Assembly: GCF_900176075.1 (NCBI RefSeq)
Contig: NZ_FWWV01000007.1
Coordinates: forward strand, 1 to 64,000
DNA length: 64,000 nucleotides
DNA from: Pasteurella testudinis DSM 23072
GTDB taxonomy: Bacteria > Pseudomonadota > Gammaproteobacteria > Enterobacterales > Pasteurellaceae
Direction: 5' to 3'
Shown: one piece after another, positions 1 to 10,173 of the stretch
How the letters are laid out: each line of letters opens with the position of its first letter
How positions within the stretch are numbered: position 1 is the first letter of the stretch
Notes under the pieces: generated by a model
The model's input: the letters and a program-made list of their open reading frames with translations, nothing else
Told to the model about the DNA's origin: nothing
The model's database searches: none
Program-made: the position numbers and the translations under genes

Positions 1-8
1 AACAAGAG

Positions 9-37
9 CCCTTAGTAGTGATGCTAAGGGTTTTTTG
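9..37 (+). terminator. Rho-independent terminator of an upstream gene outside the window
   Basis: A 7-bp stem CCCTTAG/CTAAGGG (9-15 with 24-30) is followed by a run of six T. It reads on the plus strand, so it ends a gene that lies before the window. Confidence 0.8.
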
Positions 38-196
38 CGTTTGGCGGATGGAAAAATAAGGAAAGGGCAAACAAGAAGAAAAGGAAAAGTCAAAGTACTG
101 TTGATCGCCCTTTGATGTTGTTGCCGTTAATTTGATAATTCAAGCTCAAAAAAAACCGCACTTCAAACCCAGAAATAAAGGCATGGTATTTTAAAT

Positions 197-230
197 ACCG
201 CACTTTGCGCGTTGATCGGCAAAGTGCGGT
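197..230 (-). terminator. Inverted USS pair acting as terminator of yfbU
   Basis: A 12-bp perfect inverted repeat (197-208 with 219-230) is built from two opposed Pasteurellaceae uptake signals around a 10-nt loop. It lies just downstream of yfbU on the minus strand. A third USS (155-163) lies beside it. Paired USS are common terminators in this family. Confidence 0.7.
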
Positions 231-248
231 TGAGATTACTCAATACAT

Positions 249-743
249 CTAAGCATTCAAAATCTGTTTGATTTCCGCGATACTTAAATGGAATTGGCGC
301 GGGCATTTGTGCCAGACGTCCAGCATTTTGCTGTATTTGTCCCACATTGGGGTTTGGGCATCGCAGCCGTTCGGGCAGTGGATCAGCTCACGGTATTTTT
401 TATCGTTTTCGGCGATAAAGCCTAAATAATTCAGGTATTTTTTCTCACGGATACCGCAATAGCCTAAGAATTTCAAACGGTGCGGCGTTAAATCTTCGGT
501 GTTATGCAGGTTGTTATATGACACTTGCAGTGCTTGATACATTTCTAGCGTATTGATGACGGTTTTGCACTCATCTTCGCTTAGGTCGCTGAATTGGCCG
601 TATAACTCTTTTAATTCCAGTTTGTAGCCGCCCTTGATAATGCTTTGATAACGGTGATATTTGGCGGCATTGTCTTTGTCGAGTAATGCCATCAATTCAT
701 ATTGATTCACCAGAATCAGGCGCTGGGTCAGGGTCATTTCCAT
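249..743 (-). CDS. yfbU: YfbU family protein (UPF0304)
   Basis: A 164-residue protein, the same length as E. coli YfbU. It shows the conserved start MEMTLTQRLILVNQY and the C-terminal blocks AQTPMWDKY, VWHKCPRQFHLS and EIKQILNA seen across the family. Biochemical function is not firmly known, and no signal peptide or membrane segment is seen. An AAGGAA ribosome site precedes the ATG at 743. It lies 21 bp downstream of mlaA on the same strand and may be co-transcribed, ending at the USS hairpin at 197-230. Confidence 0.93.
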   Translation of the reverse strand: MEMTLTQRLILVNQYELMALLDKDNAAKYHRYQSIIKGGYKLELKELYGQFSDLSEDECKTVINTLEMYQALQVSYNNLHNTEDLTPHRLKFLGYCGIREKKYLNYLGFIAENDKKYRELIHCPNGCDAQTPMWDKYSKMLDVWHKCPRQFHLSIAEIKQILNA

Positions 744-764
744 GTTGTATTCCTTCTTAAATGA

Positions 765-1514
765 TTAATCGATCTCTTTTAGTTCATCTTCGGATAAGGT
801 TTCTTTAATTTCTGAGCCTTGTTTACCGTCGCTGACTTTAAATTCCAGATTTTGGAAATAGGCCTCGCGCACGGTGAGATAGCTGTCTTGCGATTGTTCT
901 AACAGTGCATCTTGACTGAGCAGGTTGGCGCGTTTATCCACCGCTTGCAGTCCGCTTTTTACCAATGTCCAAGGACCGAGCAAGGATAATACCGGGTAAG
1001 TCTGATCGACCAAGCCGCCCAGATCTTGCCGTGGCGTTGCCGGGCCATACAACGGCACCATCACATAAGCACCGGTGCCGACCCCGTAGCTGCCGAGCAT
1101 ATCGCCGAACGAACGCGATCCGTCGGTTTGCAAGCCGTCGATCGCACTGGCAATATCCATGAAACCGGCTAAACCGAATACCGAGTTGATCCAGAAGCGG
1201 TTAAAATGCACCATTGCTTTGTTGAACTCACCTTCAAGCAGGCGGTTGACGAAGCTGGCGGGCTCGTCCAAATTGTTGGCGGCGTTGATCAGTGCGGTTT
1301 TTGCCGGTTGCGGCACATACTCTTTCCAGCCGGTGGCGACCGGTTTCAACACATAGGGATCGGCGACGTTATAGTTAAAATCCCACATGGTACGGTTGAA
1401 ACCTTCAAGCGGATCTTGCCGTTGCCCCGTGGTTTCGTCGATACTTGAGCAGGCGCTTAACGCCGTTACCAGCAGCAGGGGCAACCATAATTTCGCGGAA
1501 ATGGATTTTTTCAT
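765..1514 (-). CDS. mlaA: MlaA (VacJ) outer-membrane phospholipid-retrieval lipoprotein
   Basis: Outer-membrane lipoprotein of the Mla pathway, which removes phospholipids from the outer leaflet and passes them through MlaC to the inner-membrane MlaFEDB transporter. The 249-residue product has a lipoprotein signal with lipobox LSAC (Cys22). Diagnostic blocks are DPLEGFNRTMWDFNY, FVNRLLEG, and FGDMLGSYGVGTGAYVMVPL followed by GPATPRQDLG. The acidic tail rich in Glu/Asp is usual. AGGACA precedes the ATG. The other mla genes are not in this window. Confidence 0.95.
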   Translation of the reverse strand: MKKSISAKLWLPLLLVTALSACSSIDETTGQRQDPLEGFNRTMWDFNYNVADPYVLKPVATGWKEYVPQPAKTALINAANNLDEPASFVNRLLEGEFNKAMVHFNRFWINSVFGLAGFMDIASAIDGLQTDGSRSFGDMLGSYGVGTGAYVMVPLYGPATPRQDLGGLVDQTYPVLSLLGPWTLVKSGLQAVDKRANLLSQDALLEQSQDSYLTVREAYFQNLEFKVSDGKQGSEIKETLSEDELKEID

Positions 1515-1846
1515 GTTATTGTCCTGTTTTCAGATTTAACGGTTTCATTTTAACAACTTTAAAATCAAAGCATAGTATTATTTATTGCAATTTTGAGCTG
1601 GGTCAACTTGCTCGAAAGTGAATTTTTATGCATAATATTGCATTATTTTTCAAAAATAACGCATCATGCCAATTATTGGGCTTGAATTGTCGTAGTGGCT
1701 CAATTACAATAATTTGCTCATTTCTGCTACACTTCCGATACGATTCCGTACAGGGCTATTCGTGAATAGAGTAACGAGCAACATATTGGCAAGCCCGATA
1801 TTTAACCCAAGATTGAACATAAACAGGATTATCCCGGGAGCAATTC
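1515..1846 (+). promoter_or_regulatory. carA upstream region with tandem ARG boxes
   Basis: This 332-bp gap between mlaA and carA holds two ArgR-type boxes. The first is TGAAT-TTTT-ATGCA at 1619-1632 and the second TGCAT-TATT-TTTCA at 1639-1652, 20 bp start to start, against the consensus TGAAT-WWWW-ATTCA. Established knowledge: carAB is repressed by arginine through ArgR in enterics. A small hairpin CTATTC-GT-GAATAG lies at 1756-1769. No strong sigma70 promoter was evident; TTACAA (1704-1709) with TACACT (1728-1733) at 18 bp is the best weak pair. Confidence 0.6.
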
Positions 1847-2998
1847 ATGTTTGAACCAGCCATCTTAGTCTTAGCTGACGGCTCAGTTTTCCACGGCACT
1901 TCCATTGGTTATCAAGGCCATACCATCGGCGAAGTGGTTTTTAATACCTCTATGACGGGCTATCAAGAAATTCTGACCGATCCGTCCTACACTAAACAAA
2001 TTGTCACCCTCACCTATCCGCATATCGGCAACACCGGTGTGAATCAAGAAGACTGCGAATCGGATAAAATCTATGTTTCCGGTTTGGTTATTCGCGATTT
2101 ACCGTTAATTCACAGCAATTTTCGCAGCGAACAAAACCTCACTGATTATTTAACCGCCAATAAAATCGTGGCGATTGCCGATATTGATACCCGCCGTTTG
2201 ACCCGCTTGTTGCGTGATAAAGGCGCGCAAGCCGGCTGCATTATGGCAGGGGAAATTGACGAGGCCAAAGCGCTGGAACTGGCGAAAAGCTTCGGCAGCA
2301 TGGCGGGCAAGGATTTAGCGCAGGAAGTGACGTGCGATAAAGTCTATCGCTGGGAACAAGGCGAATGGAAATTGGGACAAGGCTTCAGCCAGAAAACCAA
2401 CGGACGTTATCACGTTGTCGCCTATGATTTCGGGGTAAAGCATAATATTTTACGCATGCTTGCCGAGCGCGGCTGCCAAATCACCGTTGTTCCGGCGAAA
2501 ACCAGTGCGCAAGAGGTGTTGGCGTTAAATCCGGACGGGATTTTCCTCTCCAACGGGCCGGGCGATCCGGAACCGTGTGATTATGCTATCACAGCTATCC
2601 AGCAATTATTAGCCAGTAAAAAACCGATTTTCGGCATCTGTTTGGGACACCAACTGCTGGGCTTGGCGGTGGGCGGCAAAACCAAAAAAATGACTTTCGG
2701 ACATCACGGCGCCAACCATCCGGTGCAAAATCTTGCCACTGAGCAGGTGTATATCACTAGCCAAAATCACGGTTTTGAAGTGGACGAAGCCAGTTTGCCG
2801 GACAATGTGACCGTGACGCACCGCTCTTTGTTCGACAATTCGGTGCAGGGCATCGAACTGACTACCCAATCGGCGTTTTCTTTCCAAGGCCACCCTGAAG
2901 CCAGCCCCGGACCGCACGATGTTGCCGAACTGTTCGACAAATTTGTGCATGAAATGGAAGTGGTGCGCCACACCCATACGCCGCAGGTTGTGGTTTAA
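1847..2998 (+). CDS. carA: Carbamoyl-phosphate synthase small (glutaminase) subunit
   Basis: Hydrolyses glutamine and channels ammonia to CarB for carbamoyl phosphate, precursor of arginine and pyrimidines. 383 residues, matching the family (~382). The N-terminal CPSase_sm_chain domain is followed by a class I glutamine amidotransferase domain from about residue 188. The triad is visible: Cys265 in GICLGHQ, His349 and Glu351 in [16 protein letters not shown] site precedes the ATG. In most relatives carB follows closely; here two extra genes (a phzF and a DUF1016 nuclease) separate them. Confidence 0.97.
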   Translation: MFEPAILVLADGSVFHGTSIGYQGHTIGEVVFNTSMTGYQEILTDPSYTKQIVTLTYPHIGNTGVNQEDCESDKIYVSGLVIRDLPLIHSNFRSEQNLTDYLTANKIVAIADIDTRRLTRLLRDKGAQAGCIMAGEIDEAKALELAKSFGSMAGKDLAQEVTCDKVYRWEQGEWKLGQGFSQKTNGRYHVVAYDFGVKHNILRMLAERGCQITVVPAKTSAQEVLALNPDGIFLSNGPGDPEPCDYAITAIQQLLASKKPIFGICLGHQLLGLAVGGKTKKMTFGHHGANHPVQNLATEQVYITSQNHGFEVDEASLPDNVTVTHRSLFDNSVQGIELTTQSAFSFQGHPEASPGPHDVAELFDKFVHEMEVVRHTHTPQVVV

Positions 2999-3012
2999 GC
3001 AGGAATATAACC

Positions 3013-3867
3013 ATGAAAACCTATGCTTATCAGTTGGTTAATGTGTTTGCCGAAAGCCATTTCGACGGCAATCCGTTGGCGGTTTTCCCGCAAGCGGACG
3101 GGCTGAATCAGCAGCAAATGCAACTGATTGCCCGTCAATTTAATTTGTCGGAAACGGTATTTATACAACCCAGCGATAGGCAAAGTGCGGTCAGAAAACT
3201 GAAGATTTTTACCCCTGAGTATGAAATGCCGTTTGCCGGACACCCGACCATCGGCGCGGCATTTGTGTTACAACAGCAGCTGGAATTGTCTGGCAACTAT
3301 CAGCTACAAACCGAGGCGGGCTTAGTCAGGCTGCAACATCAAACCGATAACATCACTTTTGCTTTAAGTAACGGTGCGCAGTTAAAGCCGTCGGCATTAG
3401 ACAAAGCCGACTGTGCCGAGATGTTAGGCTTGCAACAGAATGATATTGCCGCCGAACCGGTTTGGGTGAATACCGGCACGGAACAACTGCTGTTGCGATT
3501 AAATTCGGCGCAAGCGGTGGCAAATTGCCGTATCAATACCGCACTTTTCCTGCAAAAAGCCGTATCGCAAAGTGGGGAAGCGCAGTTGTACGTGTGGTTT
3601 GAACAGCAGAATAAAGTCAAAGTGCGGTTGTTCTTCTCCGCACACGGCGAAGTGCGTGAAGATCCGGGCACAGGCTCTGCCGCCGCCAATTTAGGCGGTT
3701 GGGCGCTTCACAACCAACGCACGCCGTTAAGTTGGCAGATCATGCAAGGCGATGAAATCGGACGACCGAACCGGCTGAGTTTAACTGTGGACGAACAACA
3801 GACGATTTATGTCGGCGGCAAGGTAATCCCCGTCGGACAAGGTGAATTTTGGGTTCCTGAAGATTAA
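3013..3867 (+). CDS. PhzF family isomerase/epimerase-like protein
   Basis: A 284-residue protein with the PhzF/YddE fold signature (diaminopimelate-epimerase-like double domain). Visible blocks are [17 protein letters not shown] with the probable general-acid Glu47, [13 protein letters not shown], and [15 protein letters not shown]. Substrate cannot be told from sequence; members range from phenazine biosynthesis to uncharacterised housekeeping proteins. It starts 14 bp after carA with an AGGAA site, so it is very likely in the car operon. It carries three internal USS, so it has been resident for some time. Confidence 0.88.
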   Translation: MKTYAYQLVNVFAESHFDGNPLAVFPQADGLNQQQMQLIARQFNLSETVFIQPSDRQSAVRKLKIFTPEYEMPFAGHPTIGAAFVLQQQLELSGNYQLQTEAGLVRLQHQTDNITFALSNGAQLKPSALDKADCAEMLGLQQNDIAAEPVWVNTGTEQLLLRLNSAQAVANCRINTALFLQKAVSQSGEAQLYVWFEQQNKVKVRLFFSAHGEVREDPGTGSAAANLGGWALHNQRTPLSWQIMQGDEIGRPNRLSLTVDEQQTIYVGGKVIPVGQGEFWVPED

Positions 3868-3892
3868 CGAGAATATTAGCAAGAGAAAAACT

Positions 3893-4927
3893 ATGCCAAA
3901 ACGTACCGATATAGATATGTCTAATGGCGCTTATATCAACGATATTAAATATATTCTTGCAACGGCTCGTCAGCAGACTTATATCGCCATTAATTCCGCA
4001 ATGGTCGATGCCTATTGGCAAATCGGCCAACGGATCGTGCAAGAAGAACAGCGTGGACAAGCACGAGCAGATTATGGCAAAGAAGTGATTAAGCAAGTTT
4101 CCCAAGTGCTGAGCCAAGAGTTTGGTAGAGGATTTGGGGAACGAAATATTCGTAATTTTCGCCAATTCTATTTGATGTTTTCGGATTTGGACATTTGGAA
4201 ATCAGTGATTTCCAAATTAACGTGGACCCATATTCAGCGGGTATTAAAAATTCAGAATGAGCAGGCTAGACGTTATTATTTAATTGAAGCCGCTGAAAAC
4301 CATTGGTCGGTCAGAGTGTTGGATCGAAATATTTCAACGCTCTACTATGAACGTTTACTTGCTAGCGCAGATAAAGAACCCGTGCATACGGAAATGCAAC
4401 AGAAAAGTGCGGTGTTACAGCCTTACGATTTTATTAAAAATCCGACCGTTTTAGAATTTCTTCAATTACCGACGCATTATAGCCATACCGAAGCGGAACT
4501 GGAAAAGGCATTAATCGATAATGTACAGCAGTTTATGTTGGAGCTCGGTAAAGGGTTTGCGTTTGTGGCGCGACAACAGCATATTCGGACAGAAAACAGC
4601 GATTTTTTTATTGATTTGGTTTTTTATAATTATCTGATTAAGTGTTTTGTGATTGTAGAGTTAAAAACCGATAAGCTGACACACCAAGATATTGGGCAAT
4701 TAGATATGTACGTCCGAATGTACGATGATTTGAAAAAACAACAAAATGATAACCCGACAATCGGATTATTGCTTTGCACTGAAACGGATAGCATTGTGGC
4801 GAAATATTCAGTCTTAAAAGACAACGCTCAACTTTTTGCCAGTAAATATATCCCTTATTTACCTACGGAAGATGAATTGGTACGTGAAATTGAACAACAA
4901 AAATTACTGCTGGAATTACAACGTTAG
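3893..4927 (+). CDS. DUF1016 / YhcG-family PDDEXK nuclease
   Basis: About 344 residues from the ATG at 3893 (336 from the ATG at 3917). The N-terminal DUF1016_N helical domain shows AMVDAYWQIGQRI, GRGFGERNIRNFRQFY and WTHIQRVL. The C-terminal domain has the PD-(D/E)xK core: FIDLVFYN (Asp), VIVELKT (Glu-x-Lys) and a downstream QLDMY motif. Family members are predicted nucleases, often in accessory regions. The first seven residues MPKRTDI and the bases before them copy the start of carB, which suggests insertion at the carB start; the family-like N-terminus begins at MSNGAYI (3917). It sits 26 bp after phzF and 90 bp before carB. Confidence 0.85.
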   Translation: MPKRTDIDMSNGAYINDIKYILATARQQTYIAINSAMVDAYWQIGQRIVQEEQRGQARADYGKEVIKQVSQVLSQEFGRGFGERNIRNFRQFYLMFSDLDIWKSVISKLTWTHIQRVLKIQNEQARRYYLIEAAENHWSVRVLDRNISTLYYERLLASADKEPVHTEMQQKSAVLQPYDFIKNPTVLEFLQLPTHYSHTEAELEKALIDNVQQFMLELGKGFAFVARQQHIRTENSDFFIDLVFYNYLIKCFVIVELKTDKLTHQDIGQLDMYVRMYDDLKKQQNDNPTIGLLLCTETDSIVAKYSVLKDNAQLFASKYIPYLPTEDELVREIEQQKLLLELQR

Positions 4928-5017
4928 CGAATACGGATTTAGGGAAGAATTTTAAAGAGCGGTTAAATTTATAATTAAGCGTTTTCAGAAACAGATTTAA
5001 AACAAAGAGAGAGAGCT

Positions 5018-8000
5018 ATGCCAAAACGTACAGACATAAACACGATTTTGATTATTGGCGCAGGTCCGATTGTGATCGGGCAGGCGTGTGAGTTTGACTA
5101 TTCCGGTGCGCAGGCGTGTAAGGCGTTGCGGGAAGAGGGTTACAAAGTGGTGTTGGTGAACTCCAATCCGGCAACGATTATGACTGATCCGAATATGGCG
5201 GACGTGACCTATATCGAACCGATTCACTGGCAAACGGTGGAAAAAATTATTGCCAAAGAGCGGCCGGACGCAATTCTGCCGACCATGGGCGGACAGACCG
5301 CACTTAACTGTGCGCTGGATTTGTCCAAACATGGGGTGTTGGCAAAATATAACGTTGAACTAATCGGTGCGAAAGAAGATGCGATTGATAAAGCCGAAGA
5401 TCGCGGGCGTTTTAAAGACGCCATGACCAAAATCGGCTTGAATACGCCGAAATCGTTTGTCTGCCACAGCTTTGAAGAGGCATTGAAAGCACAAGCGGAA
5501 GTCGGCTTTCCGACCTTGATCCGTCCGTCGTTTACCATGGGCGGTTCCGGCGGCGGGATTGCGTATAACAAAGATGAATTTAATGCGATTTGCGAACGCG
5601 GTTTTGATGCTTCCCCGACCCATGAATTGCTGATTGAGCAATCGGTGCTGGGCTGGAAAGAGTATGAAATGGAAGTGGTGCGCGATAAAGCGGACAACTG
5701 CATTATCATCTGTTCGATTGAAAACTTCGACCCGATGGGCGTGCATACCGGCGACTCGATCACCGTTGCCCCGGCGCAAACCCTGACCGATAAAGAGTAT
5801 CAAATTATGCGTAACGCCTCGTTGGCGGTGTTGCGTGAAATCGGCGTGGATACCGGCGGTTCGAACGTACAATTTGCGATCAATCCTGAAAACGGTGAGA
5901 TGATCGTGATTGAAATGAATCCGCGCGTCAGCCGTTCTTCGGCGCTGGCTTCGAAAGCGACCGGTTTCCCGATTGCCAAAGTGGCGGCGAAACTGGCGGT
6001 CGGTTACACCTTAAACGAACTGCGCAACGACATCACCGGCGGTTTAATTCCGGCTTCATTTGAGCCGTCGATCGACTATGTGGTGACCAAAGTACCGCGC
6101 TTTGCCTTTGAAAAATTCCCGAAAGCGGACAACCGCTTAACCACCCAGATGAAATCGGTGGGCGAAGTGATGGCGATGGGGCGCACCTTCCAAGAATCGT
6201 TGCAAAAAGCCCTGCGCGGTTTGGAAACCGGCATTTGCGGTTTCAACTTAAAAACCGAAGACATGGAAAAATTGCGTACCGAAATTTCCAATCCGGGGCC
6301 TGAACGGATTCTGTATGTCGCCGATGCGTTCGGTATCGGTTGGAGTTTGGAAGAGGTGTACCACTATTCCAAAATTGACCCGTGGTTTTTGGTGCAAATC
6401 CGCGATTTGGTGCAAGAAGAACTGGCATTGGAGAAGAAAACGCTGGCGGATTTGGATTATGCCGAACTGCGCCGCCTGAAACGCAAAGGCTTTGCCGACC
6501 GTCGTATCGCCCAATTGGTGAAAAGCACCGAAAAAGAAGTGCGCGATTTACGCCATCAGCTCAACTTGCACCCAGTGTATAAACGCGTTGATACTTGTGC
6601 TGCCGAGTTTGCTTCCGATACCGCTTATCTCTATTCCTGCTATGAAGAGGAGTGCGAAGCCAACCCGACTGACCACAAGAAAATCATAATTTTAGGCGGC
6701 GGGCCAAACCGCATCGGACAAGGGATCGAATTCGATTATTGTTGCGTTCATGCTGCCCTTGCCTTGCGTGAATCGGGCTTTGAAACCATTATGGTCAACT
6801 GTAATCCGGAAACCGTTTCCACCGATTTCGACACCTCTGACCGCCTGTATTTCGAGCCGCTGACGCTGGAAGAGGTGCTGGAAATTATTCACGTTGAAAA
6901 ACCGTACGGCGTGATTGTGCATTACGGCGGACAAACCCCGTTGAAACTGGCGAATGCGCTGCACGAAAACGGCGTGCATATTATTGGTACATCGGCGGAT
7001 AGCATTGATGCCGCCGAAGACCGCGAGCGTTTCCAACAAGTGCTGCACAAACTGAATCTGAAACAGCCGCCGAACCGCACCGCGCGTAACAGTGAAGAAG
7101 CGCTCACATTGGCGAACGAAGTCGGTTATCCGCTGGTGGTGCGCCCATCGTATGTGTTGGGTGGACGTGCAATGCAAATTGTGTATAACGATGAAGAGCT
7201 GCAAACCTATATGCGCGAAGCGGTGCGTGTCTCCGACGACAGCCCGATTCTGCTTGATCACTTCCTCAACGACGCGATTGAAGTCGATGTCGATTGTATT
7301 TGCGATGGTGAAGACGTGGTGATCGGCGGCATTATGCAGCATATCGAACAAGCCGGTATCCACAGCGGCGACTCGGCGTGTTCCCTGCCACCGTATTCTC
7401 TAAGTGCGGAAATCCAAGATGAAATCCGTCGTCAAACCGCAGCAATGGCGTTCGAACTGAAAGTGGTCGGCTTGATGAATGTCCAGTTTGCAGTACAAAA
7501 AGACACGATTTATGTGTTGGAGGTCAATCCGCGCGCCTCGCGTACCGTACCGTTCGTGAGCAAAGCCACCGGCGTACCGTTGGCGAAAATCGCCGCACGG
7601 GTGATGGCGGGCATCAGCTTGAAACAGCAGGGCGTGAGCAAAGAAGTGATCCCGAATCTGTATTCGGTGAAAGAAGCGGTGTTCCCGTTTATCAAATTCC
7701 CGGGAGTAGACACGATTTTAGGACCGGAAATGCGCTCGACCGGTGAAGTGATGGGCGTGGGTAAAACCTTCTCCGAAGCGTTTTTGAAAGCGCAAATCGG
7801 TGCAGGCGAGCGTTTACCGAAACTGGGCAAAATCTTCTTATCGGTCGAAAATGCCGATAAACCGAAATTGGTGAACATCGCCAAACGCCTGCAAGATCTG
7901 GGCTACGGCTTATGTTCGACATTGGGAACGGCAAAATTCCTGCGTGAACACGGCATTGGCGTGCAGATCGTAAACAAAGTGCGCGAAGGCCGTCCGCATA

Positions 8001-8212
8001 TCGTCGATGCGATCAAAAACGGTGAAATTGCCATGGTGATCAACACCGTCGGCAGCATGCCGGAATCGGTCTCCGACAGCCATTCGATCCGCAGCAGTTC
8101 GCTTCAGCAACGCATTCCGGTGTACACCACCATCGCCGGCGCAGAAGCGATCAGCCAAGGGCTCAAAAGTCTGAACGATACCGAAGTTTATCGTTTGCAA
8201 GAGATGAATTAA
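5018..8212 (+). CDS. carB: Carbamoyl-phosphate synthase large subunit
   Basis: Synthesises carbamoyl phosphate from bicarbonate, ammonia and two ATP. 1064 residues, close to E. coli (1073). The two homologous halves each carry an ATP-grasp domain: the first begins [20 protein letters not shown] and the second [20 protein letters not shown] near residue 555. Oligomerisation and C-terminal MGS-like allosteric domains follow ([26 protein letters not shown]). No frameshift. Its 5' end is partly duplicated upstream at the start of the DUF1016 gene. Confidence 0.97.
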   Translation: MPKRTDINTILIIGAGPIVIGQACEFDYSGAQACKALREEGYKVVLVNSNPATIMTDPNMADVTYIEPIHWQTVEKIIAKERPDAILPTMGGQTALNCALDLSKHGVLAKYNVELIGAKEDAIDKAEDRGRFKDAMTKIGLNTPKSFVCHSFEEALKAQAEVGFPTLIRPSFTMGGSGGGIAYNKDEFNAICERGFDASPTHELLIEQSVLGWKEYEMEVVRDKADNCIIICSIENFDPMGVHTGDSITVAPAQTLTDKEYQIMRNASLAVLREIGVDTGGSNVQFAINPENGEMIVIEMNPRVSRSSALASKATGFPIAKVAAKLAVGYTLNELRNDITGGLIPASFEPSIDYVVTKVPRFAFEKFPKADNRLTTQMKSVGEVMAMGRTFQESLQKALRGLETGICGFNLKTEDMEKLRTEISNPGPERILYVADAFGIGWSLEEVYHYSKIDPWFLVQIRDLVQEELALEKKTLADLDYAELRRLKRKGFADRRIAQLVKSTEKEVRDLRHQLNLHPVYKRVDTCAAEFASDTAYLYSCYEEECEANPTDHKKIIILGGGPNRIGQGIEFDYCCVHAALALRESGFETIMVNCNPETVSTDFDTSDRLYFEPLTLEEVLEIIHVEKPYGVIVHYGGQTPLKLANALHENGVHIIGTSADSIDAAEDRERFQQVLHKLNLKQPPNRTARNSEEALTLANEVGYPLVVRPSYVLGGRAMQIVYNDEELQTYMREAVRVSDDSPILLDHFLNDAIEVDVDCICDGEDVVIGGIMQHIEQAGIHSGDSACSLPPYSLSAEIQDEIRRQTAAMAFELKVVGLMNVQFAVQKDTIYVLEVNPRASRTVPFVSKATGVPLAKIAARVMAGISLKQQGVSKEVIPNLYSVKEAVFPFIKFPGVDTILGPEMRSTGEVMGVGKTFSEAFLKAQIGAGERLPKLGKIFLSVENADKPKLVNIAKRLQDLGYGLCSTLGTAKFLREHGIGVQIVNKVREGRPHIVDAIKNGEIAMVINTVGSMPESVSDSHSIRSSSLQQRIPVYTTIAGAEAISQGLKSLNDTEVYRLQEMN

Positions 8213-8229
8213 TCGGTTGAAGAAAAGCA

Positions 8230-8266
8230 AAGAGCGGTTCTGCTATTTAGTAGAACCGCTCTTTTG
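8230..8266 (+). terminator. carB terminator
   Basis: A 12-bp stem AAGAGCGGTTCT/AGAACCGCTCTT (8230-8241 with 8252-8263) is followed by TTTTG, 17 bp after the carB stop. Confidence 0.85.
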
Positions 8267-8305
8267 ATCTCTTCTTACTTTTAAAAAAGTGAAACAGTAC
8301 CATGA

Positions 8306-8339
8306 AAAAAGCCGCTTAAATGGGAGTAAGCGGCTTTTT
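8306..8339. terminator. Bidirectional terminator between carB and hemN
   Basis: AAAAAGCCGCTTA (8306-8318) pairs with TAAGCGGCTTTTT (8327-8339). T runs on both strands let it serve hemN on the minus strand as well as carB. Confidence 0.85.
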
Positions 8340-8354
8340 AAGCAAAATGAAATA

Positions 8355-9722
8355 TTAAATAATCCGTGAAAACTGCTGTCTTTTCGCCAACTGGCGCGAG
8401 TAGGTGTCGAAGCAGAGGCAGATGTTGCGGATCAGTAAGCGGCCTTTGGCGGAAACAATAAGTGCGGTGTCGCCAATTGTTAGCAACCCGTCTTCTGCCA
8501 ACGGTTTCAGTAGCGCCAGATCTTCGGCAAAATGGGTTTTGAAATCAATGCCGTATTGCTGTTCCAATGGTGCGTAATCTAAGCGGAAGTTACAGATTAA
8601 GGCTTTGATTACATCGCGGCGCAGGCAGTCTTCTTGGCTCATGGCGAAGCCTTTGTGCAGGGCGTTGCCGTGATCTTCCACATCGGCGTAATATTGTTTC
8701 AATTCTTTCTGGTTTTGTGCGTAATGATCGCCCATTAAGCTGATCGCGGAAACGCCTAAGCCGAGCAGATCCGCCTCTTCCTGCGTGGTGTAGCCCTGAA
8801 AATTGCGGTGCAGCACGCCGTTTTGTTGTGCAATTGCCAGTTCGTCGTCCGGTTTGGCGAAGTGATCCATGCCGATAAAGCGGTAGCCGGCGCCGGTCAG
8901 GGTTTCAATGGTTTTTTGCAAAATAGTCAATTTGCTGTTTGGCGGCGGCAAGGTGGCGTCTTTGATTTTGTGCTGGCCGGCAAAGCGCGACGGCAAATGC
9001 GCATAATTGAACACGCTCATGCGATCCGGATTAAGTTCGCTGACCCGTTGTAAGGTCGCCATAAAGCTGTCGACGGTTTGGAACGGCAAGCCGTAAATCA
9101 AGTCGATATTGGTCGAGGTGAAGCCCAGTTCGCGCGCTTTTTTCATCAGCGAGAAGATAAATTCTTCATCTTGAATGCGGTTGATTGCCGCCTGCACGTC
9201 TTTGTTAAAATCTTGAATTCCCATGCTGATACGATTAAAACCGATTTTACGCAGGTGATCGAGCATCGATAGTTCGATTTCGCGCGGATCCATTTCAATG
9301 CTGATTTCCGCCTCCGGCGAAATGCGGAAATTGTCGCGCAACATCTGCATTAAACGGGAAGATTGCGCTTCACTTAAATAGGTTGGTGTGCCGCCGCCCC
9401 AGTGAATTTGAGTCACTGTACGCTCGCGGAATAAGGTGGCGCGCGCTTTGACCTCTTTTTCCAAATAATCCAGATAAATATCCGCTTTGTGTTGATGACG
9501 GGTGATAACCTTGTTGCAGGCGCAGAAATAGCACAGTTTATGGCAAAATGGGATATGCACATACAGCGACAACGGACGCTCAGGGTAGCGGTTCGCTGCC
9601 TGTAAAAAATCCTGCTCGCTATAGGCATCGTTAAATTCAAGTGCGGTCGGATAGGAGGTGTAGCGCGGTCCGGACTGGTTATATTTTTGAATTAAATTCA
9701 GATCCCACTCAATTTCTGACAT
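8355..9722 (-). CDS. hemN: Oxygen-independent coproporphyrinogen III oxidase (HemN)
   Basis: Radical-SAM enzyme converting coproporphyrinogen III to protoporphyrinogen IX without oxygen in haem synthesis. 455 residues, close to E. coli (457). The [4Fe-4S] motif CxxxCxxC is in HIPFCHKLCYFCACN (Cys60, Cys64, Cys67). The N-terminal NQSGPRYTSYPTA trip-wire region, GGGTPTYL, MDPREIEL, FNRISMGIQDF, and the C-terminal HemN domain (DCLRRDVIKALICNF) are all present. Its start overlaps the upstream DUF2489 gene by 14 bp, indicating translational coupling. Confidence 0.96.
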   Translation of the reverse strand: MSEIEWDLNLIQKYNQSGPRYTSYPTALEFNDAYSEQDFLQAANRYPERPLSLYVHIPFCHKLCYFCACNKVITRHQHKADIYLDYLEKEVKARATLFRERTVTQIHWGGGTPTYLSEAQSSRLMQMLRDNFRISPEAEISIEMDPREIELSMLDHLRKIGFNRISMGIQDFNKDVQAAINRIQDEEFIFSLMKKARELGFTSTNIDLIYGLPFQTVDSFMATLQRVSELNPDRMSVFNYAHLPSRFAGQHKIKDATLPPPNSKLTILQKTIETLTGAGYRFIGMDHFAKPDDELAIAQQNGVLHRNFQGYTTQEEADLLGLGVSAISLMGDHYAQNQKELKQYYADVEDHGNALHKGFAMSQEDCLRRDVIKALICNFRLDYAPLEQQYGIDFKTHFAEDLALLKPLAEDGLLTIGDTALIVSAKGRLLIRNICLCFDTYSRQLAKRQQFSRII

Positions 9723-10173
9723 CTTGTTTCCTATTATCTATTTCAATATCACTCAACAATTGGCGTAGTTCCAATTTAATTTTTTGTTCTAATTCCACTT
9801 CGCTGCTCTCGCGGGTTAAATCCAAGCGCATGCGCTGGTTTTTCGGCAAGGCACGACGCGCTTCGTGGGTCGGCATCTCCATCACCACCTGATACAGCTG
9901 TTGCATGGCGTGGTATTTATCCAGCGCCTGCGGTTTTAAGCCGGGCAATAATGCGTTTAAACGAATCACGCCTTCGGACAAATTGCAGTCGCCGTTTAAC
10001 ATCGCTTTGGCGATAATTTGCACGCTGTCAAAGGTGAAATTTTTGCATTTTTGCCGTGCGGCGGCAATTTTTTGTTTCTGCTTGCGTAACGCCAACAGTA
10101 GCCAAGCGGCATAACTTGCCAAACCCACGACAATGGCGATGGCGGCAAGCAGTAAAATAAACGACCAGTTCAT
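9709..10173 (-). CDS. DUF2489 family membrane-anchored protein
   Basis: 154 residues. One N-terminal transmembrane helix (about residues 4-28) is followed by a basic turn and a soluble, charged, mostly helical domain. It looks like the DUF2489 family found next to yihI and hemN in gammaproteobacteria; role unknown. The stop/start junction with yihI is TAATG (1-bp overlap), and it overlaps hemN by 14 bp, so yihI-DUF2489-hemN form one tightly coupled operon. Confidence 0.75.
   Translation of the reverse strand: MNWSFILLLAAIAIVVGLASYAAWLLLALRKQKQKIAAARQKCKNFTFDSVQIIAKAMLNGDCNLSEGVIRLNALLPGLKPQALDKYHAMQQLYQVVMEMPTHEARRALPKNQRMRLDLTRESSEVELEQKIKLELRQLLSDIEIDNRKQDVRN

Noticed and set aside
163-345. 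A short minus-strand frame overlapping the yfbU end
   Set aside because: It runs through the USS hairpin and the yfbU coding region with no ribosome site.
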